DNA from: Thelonectria olida
Taxonomy: Eukaryota > Ascomycota > Sordariomycetes > Hypocreales > Nectriaceae
Assembly: GCA_020736575.1 (NCBI GenBank)
Contig: JAGPYM010000008.1
Span: 930,001 to 994,000 of the forward strand
Direction of reading: 5' to 3'
Length of the DNA stretch: 64,000 nucleotides
The position numbers and the translations under genes were made by a program. The notes under the pieces were generated by a model. The model was not told where the DNA came from. It did not search any database and saw only the letters and a program-made list of their open reading frames with translations. Below, in pieces: positions 44,228 to 55,322 of this stretch; position 1 is the stretch's first letter; each line of letters starts with the position of its first letter.

Positions 44228-47200
44228 ATGGCCAACATCCCAGATCCTACAATTGACCTGGATTGGTCCGGTTACAACGGTTCTATCGTCGAGCACTTCG
44301 CCAAGAATGCTCTGGCCCACCCCGATCGGATCTGTGTAGTTGAGACCAAGACTTCCACCACGCCCGAAAGACGCTTCACATACAAGCAGATCTTTGAGGC
44401 TTCTAACATCCTTGCCCATCACCTCCATGATGCTGGTGTGTCCAATGGAGACGTTGTCATGATTTGGGCGCATCGATCCGTCGATTTAGTAGTTGCCATC
44501 ATGGGTGCTCTGGTATGAAGCCATCATGAAACCCTGCAAACGATATGCATTCACTGACCTCGTCCTTCATAACCAACACAGGCCGCTGGCGCTACCATGT
44601 AAGCATTAAATTATCAAGCATTCCTAGTCTTCGACTGACACAAAACGCATCAGGAGCGTGCTGGACCCATTATATCCGCCTCAGCGGCAACAAATCTACC
44701 TCGAAGTTGCGCATCCAAGTGCCCTTGTGAACATCGGGCGTGCCACGGATGAGGCTGGCCCTTTAGCTCCCCTTGTGCGCCGCTACATCGACGAGGAGCT
44801 CACCCTCAAGACTGAGGTCCCCTCGCTTCGCCTTCTCGACAACGGCTTCCTAGATGGAGGCAAGGTCCAAAACGCCGACATCTTTGCTCCAGTCCGACCC
44901 AAGGCATCTTCAGTACCCGACGTCCAAATCGGACCTGACAGCAATCCCAGCCTTAGCTTCACCAGCGGATCGGAGGGGAAACCTAAGTGAATATCCCTGA
45001 GTGTTCTGTTGTTGTGAGCATTGACTGATTAACTTATCTAGGGGTGTTCTCGGTCGTCACTTCAGTCTCTGCCAGTTCTTCCCCTGGATGGCGGAGCAAT
45101 TTAACTTGTCTGCCGAGAGCAGATTTACTATGCTCAGGTAAGTAATGGGAAGGGTAAAATTGGAGACTATCTGTAGCTTTGCTAATCAAAATCGTAGTGG
45201 TATTGCTCACGATCCGATACAGGTAAGTAATAGGAAGGGTAATAAAATTGGGGACTGTCTACTCACAATCCAAAACAGCGCGATATTTTTACGCCACTCT
45301 TCCTGGGTGCGCAACTCCTCTGCCCCTCCAAGGAGGATATTGCCCATGAGAGGCTTGCAGAATGGATGAGGGATCACAAGCCCACTGTTACCCATCTCAC
45401 TCCAGCCATGGGTCAGATTCTCGTGGGCGGAGCCAGTGCCGAGTTTCCCTCCCTAGAAGCGGCCTTCTTTGTCGGTGATATCCTCACGACCAGAGACTGC
45501 CGAGCCCTTCAACGACTCGCCGCGAATGCAAATATAATCAACATGTATGGAACTACCGAAACACAAAGAGCTGTTAGTTTCTACAAAATTCCCAGCCGTG
45601 CCGAAGACCCCGACTTTTTGGAAAGGGAGCTCAAGGACGTTGTACCCGCGGGACGGGGAATGAAGAACGTCCAGGCGCTCATCATTGACCGCCAAGATCG
45701 TACCAAAATCTGCGGTGTTGGTGAGGTCGGAGAGGTCCACATCAGGTCTGCCGCTCTTGCCGAGAAATACCGAGGAGATCCTGCCATGAATGAGCAGAAA
45801 TTCCTGACCTCATGGTTTGTCGACAGCAACAAGTGGACAGAGGCTGATCAGGCAGCCAACAAGAACGAGCCTTGGCGCAAGTACTACCAGGGACCCCGAG
45901 ATCGACTGTACCGGACTGGAGATCTAGGCCGTTACATGGAGTCTGGTGATGTCGAGGTGACTGGTCGAGCTGATGATCAGGTTAAGATCCGGGGCTTCCG
46001 AATCGAGCTCAACGACATTGACAGCAATTTGAGCCAAAACTCCCTGGTTCGGGATTGCAAGACACTTGTGAGAAGGGACAAGAACGAGGAACCTACCCTC
46101 GTGAGCTACATCGTTCCCGAGATGAACGAATGGCCCAAGTTTCTCAAGGCCAATGGCCTCGAGGATATCGATGACGAAGGAACTGATATTGGCCCTACCA
46201 AGGTGTACTTCAAGCGATTCCGACGTATGCAAACCGAGATTCGAGACCATCTGAAGGATCGCCTGCCTAGCTACGCTGTCCCCACAACGTTGATCGTCTT
46301 ATCCAAGCTGCCCCTCAACCCCAATGGAAAGGTTGATAAGCCTAACCTGCCATTCCCCGATATTGCTCAGCAGACGGGGGATGCCTCAGAGGATGACCTG
46401 AAGAGATGGGAGTCTCTCACAGAGACGGAGCGCACTATCGCCACTCAATGGAGCGAGCTCATTCCTGGCTTGAACGCCAAGACTATTTCCCCTCAGAACG
46501 ATTTCTTCGACCTTGGTGGTCACAGTCTCTTGGCCCAGCAGATGTTGCTTGTTGTCCGAAAGGGCTTGGGCGCCAATGTCTCCATCAACATTCTATACGA
46601 GTTCCCTAGCCTTGCTGGCTTCAGTGCCCAAGTCGACAAGCAGTTGGGCAAGGCCGTTTCCAATGGCGAGTCTACTGAAGTTCAAGATCCCGAGTACGCT
46701 CGTTCCCTAGACGAACTGATCAAGCGGCTCCCCCAGTCATACCAAACAGCCGAGCCTACCACTATTCGTGCCAAGGCTAAGCCCACTGTCTTCTTGACCG
46801 GTGCGACTGGTTTCCTGGGTGCCTATCTGATTAAGGACGTCCTACAGCGTACTAGCCGCGAAATACGATTGATCGCCCACGTCCGAGGCGTCAAGGATCC
46901 CAAGGCTGCCCTTGCCCGCCTTCGCCGATCGCTTGAAGGCTACGGTCTTTGGAAGGAGGAGTGGACAGCTCGTCTGAGCTGTGTTGTTGGTGACCTGTCC
47001 AAGCCACAGCTGGGCATTGAGCAGAGCGTGTGGGAGAATCTTGCCCAAGACGTGGATGTGGTCATCCACAATGGCGCGACCGTCCATTGGGTTAAGAGGT
47101 ACGCTGACATGATGACTGCCAACGTTCTTTCTACCATTGATGCCATGAGGCTTTGCAACGAGGGCAAGCCCAAGACTTTCACCTTTGTCAGCTCGACCAG

Positions 47201-48080
47201 TGTTCTGGATACTGAGCACTACGTTGACCTTTCGGATAAGCATATTAGCACAGGTGAAGGTGCCGTATTTGAGGATGATGACATGTTGGGAAGCCGAACC
47301 GGCCTAGGTACCGGCTATGGCCAAACCAAGTGGGTGTCTGAGCAGCTCGTTCGCGAGGCTGGCAAGAGGGGTCTTCGCGGCACAGTGGTCCGACCTGGTT
47401 ACATTCTGGGTGACATTGAGACTGGTGTCTGCATCACTGACGACTGGCTGGTTCGTATGCTCAAGGGATGCATCCAGCTTGGCGTGCGACCTCACATTGT
47501 CAACACTGTCAACTCAGTCCCTGTCAACCACGTTTCACGCGTGGTTGTGGCTTGCGCTCTCAACCCCTTGGCAGACGGAGTGCACGTCGCTCATGTGACA
47601 GGTCATCCACGCCTGCGCATGAACGAGTACCTCTCTACCCTTGAGTACTATGGTTACAAGATTCCTGAAGTTGCCTATGACCAGTGGAAGGACGAGCTCG
47701 AGAATTACGTCTCTGCGGGCCCACAGGAGAAGGATCAGGAGCAGCACGCGCTGATGCCCTTGTACCACTTCTGTGTCAATGACCTCCCTGCCAACACTCG
47801 TGCCCCTGAGCTTGACGACAGAAACACGATCAAGATTCTGAAGGATGATGCCGAGAACTGGACTGGTATCGATGAGAGCTCAGGATACGGAGTTGGTCGA
47901 ACCGATGTTGGTCGGTTCTTGCGGTACCTGGCAGAGACCAAATTTGTGACCTGGCCTACAGGACGAGGCCGCGCTCTCCCCGAAATCGAGCTGACGGCCA
48001 CTCAGCTCGAGGCGGTTGGCGCTGTTGGCGGTCGTGGTGGTGCCGCTCCCACTGTCGCGGCTTCTGGTGCCCAGCTGTGA
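44228..48080 (+). CDS. LYS2: L-2-aminoadipate reductase (Lys2)
   Basis: Six exons: 44228-44512, 44582-44598, 44654-44986, 45042-45137, 45198-45222 and 45279-48080, 1185 aa. Order is adenylation domain (A3 motif FTSGSEGKPKG near 205; YRTGDLGRY; NPNGKVDK), carrier domain with phosphopantetheine Ser668 (FFDLGGHSLLAQQ), then an NADPH reductase domain (TGATGFLG at about 759-766; Tyr932/Lys936 in YGQTK). It activates alpha-aminoadipate with ATP, tethers it and reduces it to the semialdehyde in lysine biosynthesis; it needs the PPTase Lys5. Two exons are tiny (17 and 25 nt). Introns 4 and 5 are near copies of each other. Confidence 0.95.
45138..45197 (+). repeat. LYS2 intron 4, near-duplicate of intron 5
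   Basis: 60 nt. Its first 35 bases match intron 5 at 32 positions when a 3-base insertion in intron 5 is allowed; both begin CAG|GTAAGTAAT. The 3' parts differ. Confidence 0.85.
45223..45278 (+). repeat. LYS2 intron 5, near-duplicate of intron 4
   Basis: 56 nt, separated from intron 4 by the 25-nt exon coding SGIAHDPIQ. Shares GTAAGTAAT, GGAAGGGTAA and AATTGG-GACT-TCT with intron 4. Confidence 0.85.
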
Positions 48081-48292
48081 GTGGGATAGGAGGAGAGGGG
48101 TTTTAAGGTCTTCAGTTTGCGAAGGACCTGTCTATATTTGAATGGGAATTACAGGGACAAAAGCGAATAGATTTGGTTTTCAAGTGTTGACTCTGTTCAG
48201 TGCCCAATCAAGTTTATAGTATTGTTAAGTACTGGTGTCTCTTTCGTAGCTACAATGCACAGAGTGATACGACGCTACCAGTGGGGCACTTA

Positions 48293-48298
48293 ACGCGT
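48293..48298. promoter_or_regulatory. MCB box ACGCGT
   Basis: Exact MluI cell-cycle box 165 bp before the CNL2 start, sensible for a kinetochore gene. Confidence 0.4.
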
Positions 48299-48367
48299 CG
48301 CTTCTGTACAAAACCGCGTCCCTATTCTAACTAATTGGTATCCATCAATAACTACCAACTGATCTAA

Positions 48368-48383
48368 CTACCTACCTACCTAC
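48368..48383. repeat. CTAC tetranucleotide repeat
   Basis: Four CTAC units upstream of CNL2. Confidence 0.85.
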
Positions 48384-48462
48384 TTATGATAACGACCTCG
48401 ACACAAACAGTACACCTGCACTCCTTGACAAACCAAACCCATCCCTAGCTCGCTGGACAATC

Positions 48463-49084
48463 ATGCCGCCCACAGAATCGGAGATTCTCACCAACTACCT
48501 CATCCAACCCTCCAGCCTCACCTCAATCACAACCCTCGACCAGTTCAGGGCCCTCTTCCCGCGCCCGCTGCAGTCCTCGCCCCAAGTCCGCTCTCTGTAC
48601 CGCGACCTCCAGGCGCAGCGCAACGCAGTCCTCGATGGCGTCGCCGAGAACGTGACCGACGAGCTGAAGCGGGGCAGCGTCATGCGCAAGGAAGCCATCC
48701 GCGCACGGAGGGAAGCAGAGCGCGAACACGGGGATCCAGAGATTGAGATGGAGCGCGCGGTTCGTCAACGCCCCTACCTTTTTGGTTGATGGCTGCGAAA
48801 GACTAATTCTGGACCTGTGTTAGTTGTTTGGCGCAACGTCCGGTGCGAAAAACGCAAAGCATAGTCTTGCTTCCATCATCCCTGAGTTGGACGGCGCCAC
48901 GGGTGCTCTCGAGGCCGAAATCGAGAAACTCAAGGAAGAAGAGGCTGCGCTGCTCGAGTCCGTGAAGCAGACCATCGGAGGCCTGAGCGATCTACGGTAC
49001 GGAAGGTTCGCCAACGGCCAGATCGCAGACGAAGTCATCGACGGTCTCAAAAACGTAGAGGCAGCTTGTGACAGAAAATCTTGA
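48463..49084 (+). CDS. Kinetochore protein of the Cnl2/Nkp2 family
   Basis: Exons 48463-48759 and 48824-49084, 185 aa; the intron has a GTTCGT donor and a GACTAAT branch point. The N-terminus (ESEILTNYLIQPSSLTSITTL then DQFRALFP, and VRSLYRDLQAQR) is the Cnl2/NKP2 pattern. The second exon forms coiled coil (LEAEIEKLKEEEAALLESV) followed by the ending GQIADEVIDGLKNVE. Members belong to the inner-kinetochore Ctf19/CCAN (Sim4) complex. Family call from pattern memory; coiled coil seen directly. Confidence 0.75.
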
Positions 49085-49279
49085 TAATCAGGGTATTTTA
49101 TTTATTCTCATGCGCGTCCGTACAAGACGTGTTCAAAACAAAGCAAGATGCTAACCAAAGCCTCCCAGTTAATCATGTCAATCCGGATCCCATCACAATT
49201 GCCCTGTCGTATCAAAAACAACTCAGAAAGCATTACCATTCATGGACTCGAACTCATGCTGCGACTCCTGCGAACGCCA

Positions 49280-50227
49280 TTATCGGGCAGCGGCGGGAGC
49301 GGCGCCGCGAGGGCGGTTGTCCCGGTTGGCAGCGCCCTGCATACGGTTGCCCCTGGTGGGTGTTAGCATGACATGCAACTCAATCATGAAACGGAGAACA
49401 AACTTACATCATAGTTCGGCTGGCGAATGAGACAACAAGCATGAAAAGCCAGTTGGGGATCAGGCCAAAGGCCCACATGATGTAGCCGAAGGGGACAGCG
49501 ATGCCATACTCAACGGCCTTTCCGTTGAAGGGGTGGAACCAGCCATTCTCGAGGAGGCTGAATTCATCCTTGCTACCGGACTCCTGGAGCTTGACAAGGC
49601 TCTCGGAGGTGGTGGTGGTCAAGTTGAGTCGCTTCTTGTAGACATCGATGGGCGCGGGGGATGGCAGCATCTCGAAGACGTAGAGGTTGGAGGTGCCGGT
49701 GGACCAGGCATTGCAGAGGATGGGCTGGTCGTCGCAGTTCAGGTAGCCCATATGAGGGGTGTTCTCAAGGAGGGCGAACTTGGCGGCCGTCTCCTTGAAG
49801 GCATTATCGACGTTCTCGCAGCGACCTATCATTGTATGTTAGCCTGAGCTTCTGTTTCGGTGCGCCAACTTAGACAGAGGGCCAGGCCACGTTGTCCGTG
49901 GCCCAAATAGCATGCGGAATCAATCGTACCATAGCAGGTCTTGTTGCGACCAGAGACGAGAACCCACCACTCCTCGGGGGTGGTAGCGCCGGGAGTTACA
50001 GGCTCATAGAGGGTGTCCTTCCAGTTGTCGAGAGTCAAGGTAGACAGCTTCAGAGCGCCAGCCTTGGCCTCAGCAGCAGCAACGGGGTCGTAGCTGCCGG
50101 GGTTGGGGAGGTACAGAATAGCTTGATCGAGGACGCTTCGGATCTGAGTCTTAATCTGGTCGAGGGGATCCTGGGCGGCGACGAGAGCGGGCAGAGCCGC
50201 GACCAAGGCGGAGGAGGAGAAGCGCAT
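49280..50227 (-). CDS. Secretory-pathway membrane protein with a thioredoxin-like domain
   Basis: Exons 50227-49930, 49825-49408 and 49352-49280, 262 aa. Signal peptide MRFSSSALVAALPALVAAQ. The lumenal part reads EEWWVLVSGRNKTCYGRCEN then LLENTPHMGYLNCDDQPILC and NLYVFEMLP, which looks like a thioredoxin fold (strand, Cys motif, helix, strand with D-C, cis-Pro region). The cysteines are spaced CxxxC rather than CxxC, so ordinary oxidoreductase activity is doubtful. A hydrophobic segment (FGYIMWAFGLIPNWLFMLVVSF) near residue 210 anchors it, followed by a short Arg/Ala-rich cytosolic tail. N-glycosylation sites NKT and NLT are present. I do not recognise a named gene. Confidence 0.7.
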
Positions 50228-51624
50228 GATGGAAGACTGTGCTGGACTGTATGTCTCTGTGTCTGTGGTTAATCACAAAACGTACGCGCAACTCAGCGAA
50301 GATTGAAAGGCAGGATGAGATGTTGAAAGAAGAGAAAAGGACTGTTTGGACGGAGGTGGAGGTGGAGGATGGAAGGTGGAGGACGGGAGCCGACTGACGC
50401 ACGGAAGCAAACGGCGGCGCTCTTTCGTTGTTGGGGGAGCAAAGAAAGGTCCAATAGTGTCTGACAGGGGGGGTGGAAGGGTGTACGTACGTTAAAATGT
50501 CCCGAAAGAAGATGAAGGAAGCAAGTAATTTACAATTTAAAGACAAGCGACAAAGAGGCAAGTGGAGATGTGGGATGGAGGAAATTGGCCCGTCGGGGGG
50601 TGCAGCGTGCTATAGAATGTTGGGGAGGGATGGATGGTCATGGATGGTGAAATGACACGCTACCATTTCGATATTTCAGACGAGGAGAGTAGGCTGGATA
50701 AAGACGGCCTTGGTCGAATTATCCGGGAGACGGACCGTAGACCCAGCTGGAGCTTTTGGACGCCGGGAACCTCCAGAGCTCCCTTTATCAATACACATCA
50801 TAACTAGCTGCTGAACTACGCGCATTGAACCAATCGTGAGCCAAGCCAAGCCCATGTTGCTGCGAACTCCTGTATGTGCTTCTTTCTAACCTGCTAGTTC
50901 TAAGGTCCAGTACCGCAGTTTACATGTGGACATTGGAACTGCACACGAATAGTCCTGTCCTCCATATAACTTGCGAAAGCTGATGTTGAGCATTTCGCAG
51001 ATGACTTAGGTGTTGTAATAATTTGGGCAAATCCACTCCAGCAGGGACAGGACGAGTTTCTATGTTTCGCCAGCCAAGGTGATGATGTACGGCTACGGGA
51101 AGTCCTTCTGGTGAATGAGGTGGAGGTGAAACAAAGGACGTACTTTGTACTTGAACGATTGATTGCTTCGTTTGGCGATGAATACATATAGACTACAAAT
51201 GAAGACGACATCTTATTATGGTTTGTTCGTACGCCTTCCATGTTCCCAGTCAATCGGGCAGTTTGGCAGTTAACAAGGGTGGTCGCCTTAAAAAGTCGGG
51301 CCGGGGAATGTTCCGCGTCGCGCTCTCGTTCTCTCAGGCTGCAATGCGCGCCACCAATTGGCAACCATCATGGACTTCGAGTAACTCCTGTAAGTCAGAG
51401 CTACCTAAACGATCAAGAAGGCGTCATTGGCCCGAACTTGGGGAACCGTGTCAAACATCGTCCGGCCACAAAGGTCAAATTTCTCATCATCTATACATTG
51501 CAAAGCTTGTCTTGATCGCATTCCTCCTTCCACACTCTCGCGCCTCCGTTACTTTCCATCTCAACTACAATTCTCCCAACCTTTTCCTCCCGAATCCAAC
51601 TCTCCTTCACGACCCAACGTCAGG
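50228..51624. promoter_or_regulatory. Divergent intergenic region, thioredoxin-like gene / TAF12
   Basis: 1.4 kb. The first 300 bp resemble a leader for the minus-strand gene. The TAF12 frame is open upstream to 51427 but has no ATG before 51625. No further gene seen. Confidence 0.45.
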
Positions 51625-53921
51625 ATGAACCCGCAGATGGGCCAGCAGGCTCAGGGCGGCCAGCAAGCCCAGGCCCATCGGCCCCCTCCGATGTATATGC
51701 CAAGCCAGATCCGAACCTTGCCAACCCTTACCGAAGACGAGAAGGATAAATACGGCGCTGGGCTTCAGAGTCTGTGGACTAAGGCAAACAGCTCGACCCC
51801 GAACAGCCCGGAAAACCTTGCTGCGAAGCAAAAGATTGTCGACTTCACACGGATGCTCGTGAATAAGATTCAGGCTAGGAGGATGCAACAGACTCAGCAG
51901 TTACAGCAGCAGCAGCAAGCTCAACAGCAGAACCTTCAACAACAAGGTGGTCAACAACAGAACCTTCAACAACAGCAGGCTCAGCAACAAAACCTGCAAC
52001 AACAACAGCAGCTCCAGCAGCAGCAGATGCAACAGCAGATGCAACAAACCCAACAACAACAAGCACAACAGCAACAGGGCCAGAACTTGCAGCAACAGCA
52101 GGTCCAACCCCGTCCACAACAAGTGCAGCCAAATCCTGCTGGGCAGCAACAACAGCAGCAGAATGTCGCCAATACAGCAGCCCAGCCAAGTGCTGCAGTC
52201 GCGGGGGGTGCCCAAAGACCGAATGCGCAAAACCCTCAGGGCCAGCAACAACAACGAGCGCCTATTCCGGGCCACATTTCCTCGCACGTGAACAAGATGA
52301 CATTCCGAACGCCCGCTCAGCTTGCCGAGAAGCCAGCTGAGGCTGCTAAGTGGATTGAAGACATCAAGGACCGTTATGGACGGGCCTTGATGACTATGGA
52401 GAGCAGCAAACAAAAGGTTGCTCAAATCGACAAGGTCATCAACGATCGAGCGCAAGCAGGAACCCCTTTCACCGAAAACGAGCTGCAGCAGCTGCAAGTT
52501 CGGAAAGAACAGCAACTTAAACAACACCAGGATGCTTTCAAGTGGGTTGACAGCGTTAGGAAGTCACAGGGAAACCTCCAAGGCGTCAATCAGGCAGCAC
52601 AGGGCAACGCCGCTGCGGCTCAGGCAGCACAGCAGACTGCTCAGGCCAATGCTGCACAAGCACAAAGCCAGGCCCAGGCACAGCAGTCTCAACAGACACA
52701 GGCTCAAGCACAGGCACAAAACCAAGCTCAGGCCAAGGTGCAAGCTCAGAACAATGCCCAAAGTACGGTGCAGAATATGACCCCGGTTCCTGCGAACGCT
52801 GCCGTTGAAGCCGCAAAACAGCAAATGGCCAATCGAGCTTCCCCTGCTGCCGGTCCGGTGGCAGCTGCGCAACAGGCCCGTCAAGCGCAGGCCACTCCCC
52901 AGCCTCAGCAGCAACAAATGAAGCCGCAAGCACAACCAGTCATCAAGCAAGAGCCGCCTCACCCTGGTCCCGTGAATACAGCGATAGCTTCCGCCGCCGC
53001 ACAACAGCAACAGCAACAAGCCGGCACTCCAACTCAGCAGGCGGCACGAGTCCAAACCCCCCAGCAAACCGCAACTCCCGTCACGGTTAACGGTCCAACC
53101 CGAGCATTGAGCCATTCCGCCGCTATGAATCTAGCAAACCAAAGGGCAGTCAACACACCCGGAAGTGCTCCAGTGCCGCCTGGCCAGCAGCCTAACTCTG
53201 GAGCCTCTACTCCAGCGCCCGGGCAAGTGAATCAAGGCATAAACATGCCCCAACAGCAACCAGCACAGGGTCACCCGCATGCTCACCCTCCTCAACCTCA
53301 GCAACAGGCGACCATACAGTCCAAGATGCCGATTCCTAAGCAACTCCCCGAAAAGGCCACAGCTGTTCCTCAGGGAGTGGCAGTTGGCGGAGGCGTCAAT
53401 ACGGGACGACCTACTATGTCACAGGGCAGCGGCACTCTAGGCGGCGTAATGAACCAGCCTCCGATGAACCGAATTCCTGCATACAATCACGAGGCTGAAG
53501 GCGATCACGTTTTAAGCAAGAAGAAGCTTGATGAGCTGGTCCGACAAGTTTGCGGCGGAAATGGCGAGTCGCAAGATGGGAATCTCCTTACTCCGGAGGT
53601 CGAAGAGGTATGTGTTCATAAGAAGCACAAAGGAAAAGCCAGCAAAACAAAACTAACACGTAGCAGAACGTCTTGAACATGGCAGACTCCTTCGTGGATA
53701 ATGTCCTCCACGCCGCATGCCGGAACTCCAAAGAACGTGGGTCCAAGGTACTTGAGATCCGAGACATCCAACTTGTGCTCGAGCGGGCCTACAACATCCG
53801 TGTGCCAGGATACTCTTCAGATGAGCTGCGCACAGTTCGCAAGATTCAGCCATCAGCTGGTTGGATCGCGAAGATGAGTGCCGTACAAGCAGCCAAGGTA
53901 ATGCCGGGCAAGAACGACTAA
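51625..53921 (+). CDS. TAF12: TFIID/SAGA subunit Taf12 (histone-fold protein)
   Basis: Exons 51625-53607 and 53667-53921, 745 aa. A conserved N-terminal segment ([30 protein letters not shown]) precedes long Gln-rich, then Gln/Ala/Pro-rich regions. The histone fold is at about 629-715: [54 protein letters not shown]. It pairs with Taf4 in TFIID and Ada1 in SAGA. The intron splits the histone fold and ends in a NAGNAG-type acceptor (TAGCAG), so one extra Gln may be included in some transcripts. Confidence 0.92.
51888..52168 (+). repeat. CAG/CAA polyglutamine region in TAF12
   Basis: Mixed CAG and CAA triplets with Leu, Met and Ala interruptions; no pure run is long, so it should be fairly stable. 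Confidence 0.85.
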
Positions 53922-55322
53922 AGCCCCCGAGTTCAGAGGCATCTTGGTCGGTTCACTACAGTTACGAAACACGAGGTCTATTTCAAGGTGACGGCGTTGG
54001 AGGAAGGCAAATCTGATTTTCAAAAGGAAGGAAAGTGGTCATTTGCGTACACACCATACTATTGATATCCGCAAGAGCAAGACTGGAACCTTTGGCGTTT
54101 GGGAGGTTATTGCAGTATGCAGATGGAATCGAGTCATATTCACCCACGACGGAAACGCCGCAACCGTATGCCTAGAAATGCAGAATTGATGTGACTGGCA
54201 AACAGAGAAGAGTTGAGATGTCAGCAACGGCCGGAGCGTAGACTTGATGAGGGCTCAGGTGAAGGTCTCCCTTAGTCTTAGGTTTAAAACTTATGAAAAG
54301 AGAAGGATTTGGTAGTTGAAAGTGGGCATCTCATCAGCATACGACCAGAACTATATGCAGCAAGCCATGATGGGGGGTGGCACATGTGCTGCAATGTCGA
54401 CAACTGGCATGGACGCACATTAAAGTGGCCGGCTAACTACTCGAGTCAGGTCGTGATTATGCAGGCTTGGGATGACAAGGTAGGTTCAGAAAAGGGAAAT
54501 GATTTGTTTGTTTAGTTGACAAGAGAATGAGGAAACATATTCGTAGAGCCCAGTTGGTGATGGGCTGAATGCAGGCACCGAGGGGTACGCCACGACCTGG
54601 GTCCGAATATACAGTACGAATTGGCCGTCAGGGTGCTTCCAATCTTCCAGTATGAATATGGCAAAAGAGAACCGGACATGATATGAACAGATATCCAGCG
54701 TACTGTAGGCCAAGCATTGACAGTCAGAGCATCATGAGTAGCTGTTGAAAGCCTCATGTTTCGTTGTTTACCTCGTCCTTCAATGAGGCGGCCGAGAGCA
54801 GACAAAGCAGTGACCATTTGCAGGCAACATCGAAAACGTCACTGCCAGCGGACCCACCTCCAAAGCGTCGCCTTAACAATTTCGGCTTCGTTCTGAGACG
54901 CCCACCTTGTACTCGGTACCTAGCTGCCCCGCATAGCTTCGCCCTAGATCTAGGTACCCAATCGCCTCGCCCTGTCCCTCGCTGGTGCTCGTGCTGCTAC
55001 GCCTGCTGCTCCGTGGCCCAAGCCCACCCCAATCGCCCCAATCTGGGAGCTTCGAACCTTCCTGCACTCTTCCCACGCAAACGATCCACTGCAACCACCT
55101 CCCATCACCAGCTTTCTCGACTGTCTGCGTCCTCTCCAAGCGCATTCGTAGTATTTGTTCTCCTTTTCTCTCCCCTACCGTGTCCTCGCTGTGCCACTCA
55201 GACGCCGCGACGACCCCAAGCGCGCTCGACACACGGGATCCTCGTTGCTCTGTCATCACCTCTCATCGACAGGTCCAGCCTCGAAATATCGCCCATTCTC
55301 TCGATAAGCACACATATACGCC
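53922..55322. promoter_or_regulatory. Intergenic region TAF12 3' end / RPN3 promoter
   Basis: 1.4 kb. Near RPN3 there are two GGTACC elements in TCGGTACCTA and TAGGTACCCA (about 54915-54960), then a C/T-rich leader. No yeast-type proteasome element (GGTGGCAAA) was seen. No gene seen. Confidence 0.45.

Larger units (their letters stand above)
48081..48462. promoter_or_regulatory. Intergenic region LYS2 3' end / CNL2 promoter
   Basis: 382 bp. Contains the MCB box ACGCGT (48293-48298) and a CTAC repeat (48368-48383). Confidence 0.5.

Noticed and set aside
51427..51624. N-terminal extension of the TAF12 frame
   Set aside because: The open frame upstream begins at a non-ATG codon; the first in-frame ATG is 51625.
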